From the NCBI RefSeq assembly GCF_900573985.1, contig NZ_UWOK01000001.1, positions 1,736,001 to 1,800,000 on the forward strand: DNA of 64,000 bases, written 5' to 3'. The notes beneath the pieces were generated by a model, which was not told the DNA's origin, made no database searches, and saw only the letters and a list, made by a program, of their open reading frames with translations. A program made the translations under genes and the position numbers. Within the stretch, counting starts at the first letter, position 1, and each line of letters opens with the position of its first letter. Source of the stretch: Campylobacter showae (GTDB lineage: Bacteria > Campylobacterota > Campylobacteria > Campylobacterales > Campylobacteraceae). Positions 47,144 through 57,360 of the stretch are shown in pieces.

Positions 47144-49570
47144 TTACTTTGTGACGAACGCATTTTTTAGCACGTCTTCGATGACGTCCACGGGGATGAT
47201 TTGCATATCGTTTTTGACGTCTTGCGGTATGTCGCCTAGATCGCGCTCATAGTTTTTGCGCGGTATCAGAGCGGTTTTGATGCCGGCCTTATGCGCGGCG
47301 ATGAGCTTTTCTTTTAGCCCGCCGATAGGTAGCACGCGGCCGCTGAGCGTGATCTCGCCCGTCATCGCCACGTCGCTTCGCACTTTGGTATCCGTTAGGA
47401 TCGAGGCGATCGCCGTCACCATCGTGATACCTGCACTCGGTCCGTCTTTTGGCGTGGCGCCCTCTGGCACGTGAATGTGCAAGTCATAACGGCGATACAC
47501 TTCGCTAGCGCTAGGCTCTTTTTTTACGCCATCTTTGACGTCGTCCGGCAGGCTCGGGATGATTTTAGTAGGCACTTTTATCTTTTTAGCGTCGATCAGC
47601 ACTTTAACGAGGCTAAATGCGATATATGCGCTCTCCTTCATCACGTCGCCCAAAGAACCCGTGATCTGCAGACCGCCCTTGCCCTGTATGCGGATGGCTT
47701 CGATCTTTAGCACGTCGCCGCCCACGCTCGTCCACGCCAGCCCGTTTACCTGGCCGATCTGCGGCTTTTTGTCCGCATGCTCAATCTCAAAGACCTTTTT
47801 TTCTAAAAACTCGTTCAAATTTTTAGTCGTCACGGTTATCTTTTGCGCCTCGCCCTCAAGTAGCCTTTTTGCTGCCTTTCTAAAGATATCCGCTAGGCGG
47901 CGGCGCAGATTTCGCACTCCGCTTTCTCGCGTGTAGTCCGAGATGATGAGGCTTAGCACGTCTTTACCTAGAGTCACTTCGCTCGGCTTTAGCCCATGTT
48001 TTTTGAGCTCTTGGGGGATTAGATATTTTTTAGCGATCTCAAATTTTTCCTGCGGGGTGTATGAGCTAAGCTCGATAAACTCCATCCTATCGCGCAGTGC
48101 CGGCGGTATGGCGCTCACGTCGTTTGCCGTCGCGACGAAAACGACCTTGCTCAGGTCGATATTAAAATTTAAATAATAATCTCTAAATTTGTTATTTTGC
48201 TCGGGATCTAAAATCTCTAGCAGCACCGCCGTCGGATCGCCGCGAAAGCTCCTGCCGACCTTATCGATCTCGTCTAGTACGACGACCGGATTCATCTGCT
48301 TTGCTTCTATCAGTCCCTGCACGATGCGACCCGGCATCGCGCCGATGTAGGTGCGGCGGTGTCCGCGCAGCTCGTTTACGTCCTCCAGTCCGCCCAGTGC
48401 CACGCGCACTAGTTCGCGTTTTAGCGCCTTTGCGATGGAGTTTGCCAGACTCGTTTTACCAACGCCCGGAGGCCCCGCAAAGCACAAGATTGCGCCGTTA
48501 TTTACCTTGCCCGCGAAGCCTCGCAGCTGTAAAAGCTCGCGCAGAGCAAAATACTCCTCTATCCTATCTTTTGGTCTTTCAAGCCCGTAGTGATCGGCGT
48601 TTAGCTGCTTTGCGACCTCTTGCACGCTTAGCTTTTTGTTTGCCAGGTTTTCAAACGGCACCTCAACAACCCAGTCGAGGTAGCTTTGCGTCGTGTTGGC
48701 GTCGGCAGAGTCTGGATGCATGCGCGATAGTTTGTCGATTTGCTTTTTTATCTCCTTATACGCGTCCTCGCCCATAAATTTTTTCTTAGCTTCCAGCTTC
48801 TTACGGTACTCCTCGATCTCCTCTTCGCGGCTCGTATCGGAGCCAAGCTCTTGCTGGATCTGCTTTAGCTGCTCTTTTAGAAAATACTCCTTATTTACCT
48901 TATCGATCCTTGAGTGGACTTTGTTTTTTATTTCGCGCTGAAGCTTGTTTGCCTCGATCTCCTCGATGACGTAGTCGATAAGTTTTAGTAGCTTTTGCTC
49001 CAAATTTTCCTCGATGAAAAACTCGTACGCCGTTTTTTTCTTGAGCCTTAGCGAGCTTAAAATCAGATCGCAAACACGGCTGGGCTCGGCGCTCTCCTCT
49101 ATCGTTTTTAAAAGATCCGGTGGGAAAAAGTGGCTAAGCGCGGCCAGATCTCGCACCTTTTCGCGAAGCACGGTTAGTAGCGCGTCGCTTTTGGTATTTT
49201 CTGGTCTTTTTTCGTGCAACACGTCCACGACCGCTTGCAGCGGCTTTGAGGATATTTTTGAGACTATGCGGCCTTTGCTCGTGCCTTGAAATAAAATTTT
49301 TACTCTACCGTCCGGTAGCGGTACTCGCCTCATCACGGTGCCGATGACGCCGGCGTCATAGATGGAGTCAAATTCTCGCGCGCCTTCGTTTTGCGCTTTC
49401 GTCGGCACGACTAGGATGGGACTCTGCGACTCGAGAGCCAAATTTAGTGCTTCGATATTTTCCTCGTCGCTTAAAAAAAGCGGCGTGATCATAAAAGGAT
49501 ACAAAAACAGCTCGTCTTCTACGATGACGGGCAGCTGCGCAGGGAACATTTTTGATTCGTAAATTTGCAA
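47144..49570 (-). CDS. lon: ATP-dependent protease Lon
   Basis: The 808-residue protein has the bacterial LonA order. The N-terminal substrate-binding domain (about 12-205, [20 protein letters not shown]) comes first, then a coiled-coil region. The AAA+ module has Walker A GPPGVGKT (about 370) and Walker [11 protein letters not shown]. The C-terminal protease domain contains catalytic Ser in [10 protein letters not shown] and Lys in [12 protein letters not shown]. It degrades damaged and regulatory proteins. The start is TTG at 49570; its ribosome binding site TAGGAG overlaps the bamD stop, so the pair is coupled. Confidence 0.95.
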   Translation of the reverse strand: MQIYESKMFPAQLPVIVEDELFLYPFMITPLFLSDEENIEALNLALESQSPILVVPTKAQNEGAREFDSIYDAGVIGTVMRRVPLPDGRVKILFQGTSKGRIVSKISSKPLQAVVDVLHEKRPENTKSDALLTVLREKVRDLAALSHFFPPDLLKTIEESAEPSRVCDLILSSLRLKKKTAYEFFIEENLEQKLLKLIDYVIEEIEANKLQREIKNKVHSRIDKVNKEYFLKEQLKQIQQELGSDTSREEEIEEYRKKLEAKKKFMGEDAYKEIKKQIDKLSRMHPDSADANTTQSYLDWVVEVPFENLANKKLSVQEVAKQLNADHYGLERPKDRIEEYFALRELLQLRGFAGKVNNGAILCFAGPPGVGKTSLANSIAKALKRELVRVALGGLEDVNELRGHRRTYIGAMPGRIVQGLIEAKQMNPVVVLDEIDKVGRSFRGDPTAVLLEILDPEQNNKFRDYYLNFNIDLSKVVFVATANDVSAIPPALRDRMEFIELSSYTPQEKFEIAKKYLIPQELKKHGLKPSEVTLGKDVLSLIISDYTRESGVRNLRRRLADIFRKAAKRLLEGEAQKITVTTKNLNEFLEKKVFEIEHADKKPQIGQVNGLAWTSVGGDVLKIEAIRIQGKGGLQITGSLGDVMKESAYIAFSLVKVLIDAKKIKVPTKIIPSLPDDVKDGVKKEPSASEVYRRYDLHIHVPEGATPKDGPSAGITMVTAIASILTDTKVRSDVAMTGEITLSGRVLPIGGLKEKLIAAHKAGIKTALIPRKNYERDLGDIPQDVKNDMQIIPVDVIEDVLKNAFVTK

Positions 49571-49579
49571 ATTTAGCTC

Positions 49580-50227
49580 CTACTCAAACATTTTTCTATA
49601 CCAAGGAAGCTGCGGAAGCACGATATTTGCGTCGTTTAGAGGCGAGGCTTGTACTTTTTCTTTATAAATTTGCGCCGACTCGTCTCTGCCCGTGCGCTCG
49701 TATAAATCCGCTATCTGCACGTCTAGGTTGTAGATAGCGAGTTTAAATTTAACCAGCATAGTTTCAATCAGCGGGCGATACTGCGTGTTTGGGTAGACGT
49801 AGAGAAATTTTTCTATCTCGGCGATACTGTCTTGCATTAGCTTTTGGTTGCGATTCGGTTGTGAAAATGAATCAAAATTTGCTTTTATCTTCAAATACTG
49901 CGCAAATTCGCTCCTAGGGCCGCTATCGCCGTATCTTTTAAGGTATTCATCGAGGTAAAAATTCGCCATCAGATACTCTTCGTCGTTAGCGTGAGCTTGG
50001 GCTAGGATTAGTAGCATTTGCTCCAAAAGCGGGCTAGCTACGTGCTCGCTAGACATAGCCGTGTAGTGTTTGTCGGCGCTTTCTAGGTCGCGATTTTTGA
50101 TATCGCCGATGATCTCGGAGTACCATTGATCCGGCGTTAGATTATAAAGCTCGGTGTATTTGTCGGCACAACCGCCGACTAAACCAACAAAAAACACCGC
50201 AGATAAAAATTTGATCAAATTTTTCAT
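49580..50227 (-). CDS. bamD: Outer-membrane assembly lipoprotein BamD
   Basis: The 215-residue lipoprotein has a signal with lipobox VGGC (Cys20) after LIKFLSAVFFVGLVGGC. It is followed by about five TPR-like helical pairs (LTPDQWYSEIIGDIKNRD..., ANDEEYLMANFYLDEYLKRYGDS). It works with BamA to fold outer-membrane beta barrels. It sits 9 bases upstream of lon, the Cj1074c-Cj1073c order recalled for C. jejuni. Confidence 0.88.
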   Translation of the reverse strand: MKNLIKFLSAVFFVGLVGGCADKYTELYNLTPDQWYSEIIGDIKNRDLESADKHYTAMSSEHVASPLLEQMLLILAQAHANDEEYLMANFYLDEYLKRYGDSGPRSEFAQYLKIKANFDSFSQPNRNQKLMQDSIAEIEKFLYVYPNTQYRPLIETMLVKFKLAIYNLDVQIADLYERTGRDESAQIYKEKVQASPLNDANIVLPQLPWYRKMFE

Positions 50228-50379
50228 ACGTTCCCTTAAATTTTAAATTTTTTAAAACGGACTATTTTACCATTGTTTTTATTTCTTTTCGGTAAATTTG
50301 ATTTCATTTATGCTTAAAAATAGGAAATTTTGGATACAATTCGCGTAAATAAAGTAAATATATAATTAAGGAGACGTAT

Positions 50380-50763
50380 ATGATTTTTCAAGTCAAAAGT
50401 CCGATTTTAGGCTTTGAGCACATCAAAAGTTATGAGTTAAAAGAATTAGATCAGTTTTTCATAAAGCTTCAAAGCATGGACGACGATACATCTTTCACCG
50501 CGATAAATCCGTATGCTTTGAGAAATTACGAATTTGAGATACCAACGTACTATCAGGAGCTAATGGATATAAACGATCAAAGCGAGCTAAGGATTTACAA
50601 CATCATGGTTGTAAGCACTCCGATCGAGACATCAACGGTAAATTTCATCGCTCCTATCGTTTGCAATATGACAAATATGACGCTCTCGCAAATAGTCCTT
50701 GATGCATGGGCATATCCGATGTATAAACAGGCTGAAAAAATTTCGGATTTTATACAACAATAA
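50380..50763 (+). CDS. fliW: Flagellar assembly factor FliW
   Basis: The 127-residue protein has the FliW beta-barrel pattern: [15 protein letters not shown], then [11 protein letters not shown] and a middle [20 protein letters not shown]. FliW binds CsrA and flagellin, so CsrA repression of flaA mRNA depends on free flagellin. A ribosome binding site AAGGAG lies upstream. The partner csrA and the major flagellin are not in the window. Confidence 0.92.
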   Translation: MIFQVKSPILGFEHIKSYELKELDQFFIKLQSMDDDTSFTAINPYALRNYEFEIPTYYQELMDINDQSELRIYNIMVVSTPIETSTVNFIAPIVCNMTNMTLSQIVLDAWAYPMYKQAEKISDFIQQ

Positions 50764-50796
50764 AATTCCGCCTTTCTCCAAACAAAAGGATATAAA

Positions 50797-53700
50797 ATGA
50801 AAAAGTTAGAAATTGTTCTGATTGTTTTATTTGCATTAAGCAGCTCTCTATTTGCTGGAACACACAAAGACCAAGACGGATTTAGTCACAATATTACAAC
50901 CATTGAAAAAGAAAAAACTCGCATTGGTCGAGATGGATATATAGACAATAACGAAGAAAAAACCTTAACAAAAAGAACAATAGATGAGATAATCGGAGGA
51001 AAAAGATCTGAAAAAAAAGTAATCTATGGAGATATAGAGACTATCGGAGCTTCAATAGTTAAAACTAAAGGCAATAGTGACCAAGGCACTTACTACAACT
51101 ATCAACCACGAGATCCAAGATATAATCCAACAGAAAAAACATCGATAACAACAGTAGAGTTTGAAAAAGAAGATAAGTCATATGGAACAAATTCCGCAAA
51201 AGCTACTTTTAACTTCTCGGACAGAAAAGATCAAACAGGAACAGATATAGATAGAAAAATAACAGGAGAAAAAATAATATTTGCCAGACTATACTGGGGA
51301 GCAAGTATAGTACAAAGGTGGTCGAAAGAGCAAAATAGCTACGAAAACACCATAAAAGAATACTTTAAAAATATCAAAGGATTTAATCAGATAAAATTTG
51401 GGTATCCTAATAGTACCGGAGGTATGAGTTATAAAACCCTACAAGCCTTAGAAAAAGATACGAAATGGTTTGGCTCGCTTACCAATTTGGGCTTTAGATT
51501 TCAATATCAAGCAAGCTATGATGTAACAGATATAGTTAAGAAAGCATTAGGCACAACATCACCAGGAAGAACCTTTAGCGCAGGAGACATAAAAGTTTTT
51601 GCTGGCACTCCACCGCGTGTTCCGGGCTTTGTGTCGCTATATAATCCAAGTGATCCTTTAGACGGAGTATGGTATAGAAATGTGGCCTCCCCTACCTATG
51701 GAGGATGGGCTTTGGTTATAGTTTATGATTTTGGAACCACAGAAAATCATAATATGAAACCAAAAGGTATCAATATATATGACGGTATAAAACCCTTAAC
51801 CCCTCTATATGGCGATGCTAGTACAGAAATGGAATTTAAAGATTTTTATACTCCAATAAGCGGCAAATTTGATGCATCTTTAACAATTTTATCGTTTGGT
51901 GCAGCAAAAGAGGTATTAGCTGAAGATATCCAGCTGAAAAAAAACAAAAGCGACCAATACTCTGATAATAATTCAGTATTTGTTTCTGGCGCAGATTCAA
52001 TAAACCCAAAAGGCTCTCAGTTTAATAGTACTATTGCTAGATTTAACAAACATATGAATCCAAGCAAGATATACAACGCAAGTATGGATTTGGATATATA
52101 TGATATTTCTGAGTTAATGAGCCATGGCCAAACAAATGCCTATGCTAAATTGAGTGCAAAAGTTGTTACAAACGGTGGCTCTTCAATGGGAGATGAAGCT
52201 ACAGTTGGGCTAGTGGCATTTTCTACAGACTTATATGTCCCAAATGTTTGCTATGAAGAAAAGCTACTTTATAAAAGAAAAAACGATAACGATGCAACTT
52301 TTAAAGAAGTTAGCACAATAAGCGGAACAAAAACCGTTTTAAAAAAAGATGATATTTTAAGAGTTCAGCTTAGCATAAAAAATAAAACAAATGAAAGAGT
52401 AGAAAAGCTATCAATAATTGCAAATATAGATCCGACAAACGGAACATATAAAGACAATAGCACATATATTCATAAGTATAATGTAGGAAACTCCAATTTC
52501 ATACTCGGCTCTCATAACAAAGACAATAAAGATCTTCAAAAAAAGATTACAAATGGTATTAAAGTTAATGTAGGACAAGGCGCCGACAGTGGAAACGGTG
52601 GTAGACTTAATCCTACAGACAGTGCTTTTATTCAATATGATATATCATTAAATGAAAATTTTAAAGAGAGTACTTATAAAGCCACATTCTCCAACGAAGC
52701 ATTAAATCTCAAATATAATGATGGAATAATTATAAAAAAATGCGAAAAGAAAGATTATTTCTTGTCTATTTTTAATATAGCCGGATTTAAGGCGGTCAAT
52801 CATAATTTCGCCAAAAAAGGTGATTCAGAAAACCTTTATACTCAGCTTGCAGGAAAAGGATTTAATACAAAGATCGTCTATATGGACGAAAACTTAAAAA
52901 ACAACGAAACCCCTAAAGGCCCATCCGAGAATTTGGATGTAAGCGTTGAGGTAGTTGAGGATTGTGGTGGAGGATCCATAATACCTAAAATAGAAGGTCT
53001 GAGATTTAACAAGAGTACAGGGATTATAGAGATACCAAAAGATAGGCTATTGATAAATAATGCTTATCCATCATTGACATTTAGATTATCCTATATAGAT
53101 CCGGCTCAAGATCCTGTTATAGACCCTCAAAATCCTACTGCACCGCCTAAAAAGAAGACTATAGTAAACTGTTTTTCAGACAGATTCTCCATAAGGCCTG
53201 AAAAATTTATGATGTATAACACTTCATCTGGTAGCTTTTTAGGCGATTCAAATTTACAGAATTTAATAGGAGGAAGAAACTATGCCGAAACAGGAGCTGT
53301 AGCAGTATTTAATACAAATAATATAGCCACTGGATATACTAGAATTTTAGAAACCAAATCTACTGAAATAGCACCAGGAAAGGACCCTGCATTAGATATA
53401 GTTCAATTTGAATCAACTCCAAGTGAAATATGCAAAGATAACATAAGCTCGAGTGTATTATCAGAAATAGCAGGTCACAAAATAAGTGCTGATTTTAATA
53501 TGGGCAAAGCAAAATTTTATAAATCCGGTGCAATAAATTTCTCTTACCCGGATATAGGCCCCGCTAAACTTGCACTACAAGACTCATCTTTTACGCTTGT
53601 AGACCGAGCCTCTGGTGATTGTATAGCTGGTAGCAATTCCACCACACCGAATACGGAAGGAAAAATAGGTTGTGATATTAAATCGACTTTTGACTTTACT

Positions 53701-54771
53701 TTCTTACCTAATGATATATTAATAGACAATGTAACTGTTTCAAATTTTGCAAACAATATGACATATACTTCAAGCGATCCAGGAATGTATGCTAAAGTAT
53801 TGTTTAATGCTCAAGCAAGAATTGATGATGCGGGAAGAAGCATAGCTAGACTATATACAAAAAATTGTTATGCTAAAAATGTAAATTTTACACTAGATAT
53901 AGACCAGTTAATACCTGAATATACAATAGATAATAATGGAAATAATATAACAGGTATAGCCCAATTAAAAAACGATCTTTTGTTTTTTGAAGATACAACC
54001 AATTTAGACATTAGAAAAACAACAACAGGCAATGGTGGTGCTGGTCAATATCGAATATTAAATACAGCCTTTAGTGATGCTACGGCAATCGCAAGTGGAG
54101 AAGTGAGGTTTAATTTTGATAAAAATATTACTGCGCCTAGAAACCCTTTTGCCGTAAATAGTAAAATTTTTGAATTTAAAAATATAAGTGATGCGGATTC
54201 GGTAGCGGGAGCAACTTACAAAAAACCCGATACAGCAAATGAAACAGAGGCTAATTTTTATTACGGAAGAGTATATGCTCCTAAAAAATCTGGTCCCAAA
54301 AAAGGTTTTGATCACAATGTATACTTTGGCGTATACTGCAATCTTTGCGATACAGACAAATATATTATAGCAAAAACCGCCGATTTATTTCCGGATCAAG
54401 CAAACTGGTTTGTCAATGCAGAACATGACGGCACCGATATAGGTCAAGTCAAAAGTTACAAGCCAAATTCTCCTTCTACGAATGTATCTGTAAAAAAATC
54501 CGTACAAGATGGTATTGAAAAAATATTTTTATCAAGCTCGATTCCAGGTTCTGATACCATAAAAATGGAAGCCTCTTCTTGGCTTTTATTTAACCAAGTT
54601 GATAAAGACGCAAAGACAAATGATTTTATAGTAGAATTTACAGATGGTACTGTATGGGGAGGACAATCCCTAAACAAAGAAGGCAAAAACAAAGCCGGAG
54701 TAGGTTCTGTGGTGGGCGGAAGTAAGCTAGAAGACATACCAAGTCAAACAAATAGAAGACTAGAATGGTGA
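50797..54771 (+). CDS. Giant secreted surface protein of the pseudopilin cassette
   Basis: The 1324-residue protein has a clear signal peptide (MKKLEIVLIVLFALSSSLFA, cleavage before GTH) and no later membrane helix. Residues about 150-480 contain a domain with ARLYWGAS, GGWALVIVYDFG (Trp304) and INIYDGIKPL, a pattern I know from secreted proteins with DUF11-type repeats. About 485-670 looks like a DUF11-like Ig domain (DILRVQLSIKNKTNERVEKLSIIANI). The rest is beta-rich. Single and paired cysteines occur throughout (for example GVYCNLCDTDKY). Very AT-rich. It begins 33 bases after fliW, and three pseudopilin-like genes follow, the first 4 bases on. Confidence 0.7.
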   Translation: MKKLEIVLIVLFALSSSLFAGTHKDQDGFSHNITTIEKEKTRIGRDGYIDNNEEKTLTKRTIDEIIGGKRSEKKVIYGDIETIGASIVKTKGNSDQGTYYNYQPRDPRYNPTEKTSITTVEFEKEDKSYGTNSAKATFNFSDRKDQTGTDIDRKITGEKIIFARLYWGASIVQRWSKEQNSYENTIKEYFKNIKGFNQIKFGYPNSTGGMSYKTLQALEKDTKWFGSLTNLGFRFQYQASYDVTDIVKKALGTTSPGRTFSAGDIKVFAGTPPRVPGFVSLYNPSDPLDGVWYRNVASPTYGGWALVIVYDFGTTENHNMKPKGINIYDGIKPLTPLYGDASTEMEFKDFYTPISGKFDASLTILSFGAAKEVLAEDIQLKKNKSDQYSDNNSVFVSGADSINPKGSQFNSTIARFNKHMNPSKIYNASMDLDIYDISELMSHGQTNAYAKLSAKVVTNGGSSMGDEATVGLVAFSTDLYVPNVCYEEKLLYKRKNDNDATFKEVSTISGTKTVLKKDDILRVQLSIKNKTNERVEKLSIIANIDPTNGTYKDNSTYIHKYNVGNSNFILGSHNKDNKDLQKKITNGIKVNVGQGADSGNGGRLNPTDSAFIQYDISLNENFKESTYKATFSNEALNLKYNDGIIIKKCEKKDYFLSIFNIAGFKAVNHNFAKKGDSENLYTQLAGKGFNTKIVYMDENLKNNETPKGPSENLDVSVEVVEDCGGGSIIPKIEGLRFNKSTGIIEIPKDRLLINNAYPSLTFRLSYIDPAQDPVIDPQNPTAPPKKKTIVNCFSDRFSIRPEKFMMYNTSSGSFLGDSNLQNLIGGRNYAETGAVAVFNTNNIATGYTRILETKSTEIAPGKDPALDIVQFESTPSEICKDNISSSVLSEIAGHKISADFNMGKAKFYKSGAINFSYPDIGPAKLALQDSSFTLVDRASGDCIAGSNSTTPNTEGKIGCDIKSTFDFTFLPNDILIDNVTVSNFANNMTYTSSDPGMYAKVLFNAQARIDDAGRSIARLYTKNCYAKNVNFTLDIDQLIPEYTIDNNGNNITGIAQLKNDLLFFEDTTNLDIRKTTTGNGGAGQYRILNTAFSDATAIASGEVRFNFDKNITAPRNPFAVNSKIFEFKNISDADSVAGATYKKPDTANETEANFYYGRVYAPKKSGPKKGFDHNVYFGVYCNLCDTDKYIIAKTADLFPDQANWFVNAEHDGTDIGQVKSYKPNSPSTNVSVKKSVQDGIEKIFLSSSIPGSDTIKMEASSWLLFNQVDKDAKTNDFIVEFTDGTVWGGQSLNKEGKNKAGVGSVVGGSKLEDIPSQTNRRLEW

Positions 54772-54775
54772 TAAT

Positions 54776-55384
54776 ATGAGGCGCGGGTTTTCTTTGCTTG
54801 AGCTTGTAGTTTCTATTGTAGTTATGGGAATAGTTTTTTTATCTATTCCCACAATAATAATACAAAATGCGAAAAACAATACATCAGCTATAATTCAACA
54901 AAGCGTAATGGACACTAAAACACGTATAGCTCTTATACTTAAAGCACCATGGGGTTGCGTAAACGACACCTCTCTTATAGGTAAACCTACTCCTATTTTT
55001 AATGGTAATCCTGCGGATAATTTCTATACAAAAAACGGGATTTTGGAAACCGATAGAAGGAGGTTTTCACCTGCATCGGGTGATAGCTGCCTACCTCCAA
55101 CTGCAACTTCTCAAGGGGAAAAAAGCATAAGCTCATTTAATGATAAAAAAGGATTAGAATTTAAAGTTAATCCAGAATCTATAACTTACAACAGAGATAA
55201 CATAGTAAGTGCAACAATGAGGACAGAAATTAACACAAAAGACATGACAGGAACAGCAAATAATAATATCAAAGTCATAGAAATAACAACAACCGCACAC
55301 GCTAGTCCAGATATAAATATAACACTTAGAGCATATTCATCAAATATAGGCGATAGTCCTACTATACATACAAGATCATGGTAA
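54776..55384 (+). CDS. Pseudopilin-like protein 1
   Basis: The 202-residue protein has a type IV prepilin leader: a short basic stretch and Gly before Phe (MRRG/FSLLELVVSIVVMGIVF), with Glu at mature position 5. One long hydrophobic helix follows. The rest is a soluble domain with two cysteines (GCV and SCL). It would be cleaved and N-methylated by a prepilin peptidase and enter a pilus-like filament or its tip. It lies 4 bases after the giant protein and overlaps the next gene by one base. Confidence 0.75.
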   Translation: MRRGFSLLELVVSIVVMGIVFLSIPTIIIQNAKNNTSAIIQQSVMDTKTRIALILKAPWGCVNDTSLIGKPTPIFNGNPADNFYTKNGILETDRRRFSPASGDSCLPPTATSQGEKSISSFNDKKGLEFKVNPESITYNRDNIVSATMRTEINTKDMTGTANNNIKVIEITTTAHASPDINITLRAYSSNIGDSPTIHTRSW

Positions 55385-56301
55385 TGAAAAAAGCCTTTAC
55401 ACTTCTTGAACTAACAGTTGTTTTGACTATCACTGGAATTTTATCCGTTCTAAGCACAGATATAATACTAAATGTATATAAAGGCTATTTACAGAGCAGA
55501 GCAATAAACACTCTTGAGGCTCAAACAGAGATAGTATTAGAACAAATCTCTAAAAGACTTATGTTTCGCATAAAAGAATCGACAATCGGCAGAAAGCCCA
55601 CAGGGGAATTTGTATCCACCTCTGATACAGGACTTAATCAAGACTACACTATATTAGAGTGGATAAGCTATAGTTATGAAAGTTTTCAAGATGGGGGATG
55701 GAGTGGCTTTATAGATCTTCAAAACGCAAATACTACTCCACCAGCTACACCAGGTGGTGGTGGTGGAAAGATAGAAACACCGGGTAGCAACCTAACCAGA
55801 GCAAACAATACAATATCAGATCTGACAAACAAAAAAGCCACACTTAATAACAGCACTGTCGGAATATACTTTAGGGGCTTTGGTGCAAAGGTAAATACAT
55901 CATTTGGATATGACAAGACAAATGCAAAATCAATAGGGACAGTCAATACTACAACAGGTAGCACTACAAATTTGACTATGCCTACATATAAAGGAACCGA
56001 TATATCAGAGTATTACTATCTACTCCATACAGCTTATGCTATTGTTCCCGGAGACCCTTCTGCCAATGGCGACTCTAATTTAGTATTGCGTTATAACTAT
56101 CGTCCATGGTTATTAGGAGCCGACAATCAATATAATGGTAAAAATTCAAATGGTTCTATAATTGCCACAAATGTTACCAGATTTAATTTCACGGAAGTAA
56201 ATGGTATGATAGTGCTTAAACTATGCATGAGAGATGCCGGCAGATCACTTCGTAATGGTGAAGAGGAAACTACCGTATGCAAAACAAAGGCTATATACTA
56301 A
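55384..56301 (+). CDS. Pseudopilin-like protein 2, with Ala at the cleavage site
   Basis: The 305-residue protein begins MKKA/FTLLELTVVLTITGIL. It is a prepilin leader with Glu5, but Ala rather than Gly precedes the Phe; prepilin peptidases accept Ala poorly in most systems. The soluble part is large, with a Pro/Gly-rich loop (TPPATPGGGGG) and a late beta segment. The size and long C-terminal domain recall PilW/GspJ-like minor pilins. The ATG at 55384 shares a base with the previous stop; an in-frame ATG two codons earlier is possible. Confidence 0.72.
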   Translation: MKKAFTLLELTVVLTITGILSVLSTDIILNVYKGYLQSRAINTLEAQTEIVLEQISKRLMFRIKESTIGRKPTGEFVSTSDTGLNQDYTILEWISYSYESFQDGGWSGFIDLQNANTTPPATPGGGGGKIETPGSNLTRANNTISDLTNKKATLNNSTVGIYFRGFGAKVNTSFGYDKTNAKSIGTVNTTTGSTTNLTMPTYKGTDISEYYYLLHTAYAIVPGDPSANGDSNLVLRYNYRPWLLGADNQYNGKNSNGSIIATNVTRFNFTEVNGMIVLKLCMRDAGRSLRNGEEETTVCKTKAIY

Positions 56302-56750
56302 TGAGACGCGGATTTACAATGGTCATGGCAATCTTTTTTATGGTTTTAGTAGCCACTCTTGGTACATTTGCGCTTAGTTTATCTTCCGCTACCGCAAAAC
56401 ACACTACCGACATATTTTTAAGAGAGCAAGCAGAGCTTTTGGCGCAAGGTGCTACAGAGATAGCGGTGCAAAATTTGCTAGGCATGACTTTTAGTGCAGC
56501 AAACTGCCCTGATTCCAATGGTAATAGAAGAATTGTAGATACAAATTTTACGCCAGATGGTGGCGACACATCTTTATTTACAGCTACTGTTGACGTAATT
56601 AAAATTTTTGGTGACATTAATGGTTGCGGTACCGCCATATCCACAGACGCATCCAAAGGCACAGTAATACTTGATGTTACGGTAACAGCAAATCAAAATA
56701 TCACAAATACCCCTATTAGATTCCATAGGCGCACTATCCAAAAGCTCTAA
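56301..56750 (+). CDS. Pseudopilin-like protein 3, PilX/GspK-like without Glu5
   Basis: The 149-residue protein starts MRRG/FTMVMAIFFMVLVATLGTFAL. The leader and long helix are present, but position 5 is Met rather than Glu, as in the tip pseudopilin GspK. DIFLREQAELLAQGATEIA is the PilX/GspK-like helix extension. Two cysteines occur (NCP and GCG). I chose the ATG at 56301, which overlaps the preceding stop by one base; an upstream in-frame ATG would place eight residues before the leader. Confidence 0.72.
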   Translation: MRRGFTMVMAIFFMVLVATLGTFALSLSSATAKHTTDIFLREQAELLAQGATEIAVQNLLGMTFSAANCPDSNGNRRIVDTNFTPDGGDTSLFTATVDVIKIFGDINGCGTAISTDASKGTVILDVTVTANQNITNTPIRFHRRTIQKL

Positions 56751-56793
56751 TATGTGCTATAATATGGCACATTTCTAATAAAGGAGCCATATA

Positions 56794-57327
56794 ATGAACA
56801 CAAGCATTGTAGGTAAACAATTTGAGCTAACAGACTCTATAAAAGGTTATGTAGAGAATGCATTTGATGCTCTTGGAAAATATAATCTAGACATCATTTC
56901 AGGGCGTTGCGTCATCTCGGCAGATGAAAAAAATGGTAAAAAGGGCTTTACGGTTGAATTTGCGATAAATTTAGCAAGAAAAGACACAATAGTAATATGT
57001 CAAAAAGACAAAGACCTTTACGCCGCAGTCGATCTAGCGCTCGAGCGCGCGTCAAAGGTGCTTCGCCGCGAGCACGACAAAAACACAACCGTCAAAAATA
57101 AAGACGACGGCAAAGCGGTTAGAGCTGCGATCGCCGACGAACATATAAACGAAGGCGAGGTAGATGAGATAATCCCTATGGAGCTTGAGCTATATAAACC
57201 TCTAGAGATCGAGGAGGCTATGCAAAAGCTAAAAGATAGCGATGCGCAGTTTTATGTATTTAACGATATGGACGCCAAAATGCGCGTGATCTACAGGCGC
57301 TCTGACGGCAAATTTGGACTTTATTAA
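56794..57327 (+). CDS. hpf: Ribosome hibernation promoting factor, long form
   Basis: The 177-residue protein has an N-terminal S30AE domain (1-100: MNTSIVGKQFELTDSIKGYVENAF, with DLYAAVDLALERASKVLRREHDK) and a C-terminal domain (about 120-177, PMELELYKPLEIEEAMQKLKDSDAQFYVFND...). The latter dimerises and joins two 70S ribosomes into 100S particles in stationary phase. The long form lets one protein do both jobs. A promoter may lie in the 43-base gap before it, and a terminator follows. Confidence 0.93.
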   Translation: MNTSIVGKQFELTDSIKGYVENAFDALGKYNLDIISGRCVISADEKNGKKGFTVEFAINLARKDTIVICQKDKDLYAAVDLALERASKVLRREHDKNTTVKNKDDGKAVRAAIADEHINEGEVDEIIPMELELYKPLEIEEAMQKLKDSDAQFYVFNDMDAKMRVIYRRSDGKFGLY

Positions 57328-57336
57328 TCAAATTTA

Positions 57337-57360
57337 GGCGAGATAAACTCTCGCCTTCTT
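57337..57360 (+). terminator. Terminator after hpf
   Basis: A 7-bp stem (GGCGAGA / TCTCGCC) with a 5-base loop is followed by TTCTTGCTTTTTC, 10 bases past the stop. Confidence 0.75.

Noticed and set aside
48301..48777. 158-codon plus-strand frame inside lon
   Set aside because: Arg/Pro/Ala-rich translation typical of an antisense shadow of a GC-rich gene; lon on the other strand is complete and conserved.
50797..56750. The four-gene cassette as a conventional PilY1 and minor-pilin operon
   Set aside because: The large protein lacks the beta-propeller and calcium-binding loop pattern of PilY1 as far as I can see, and no other pil gene is nearby; kept instead as a candidate new system.
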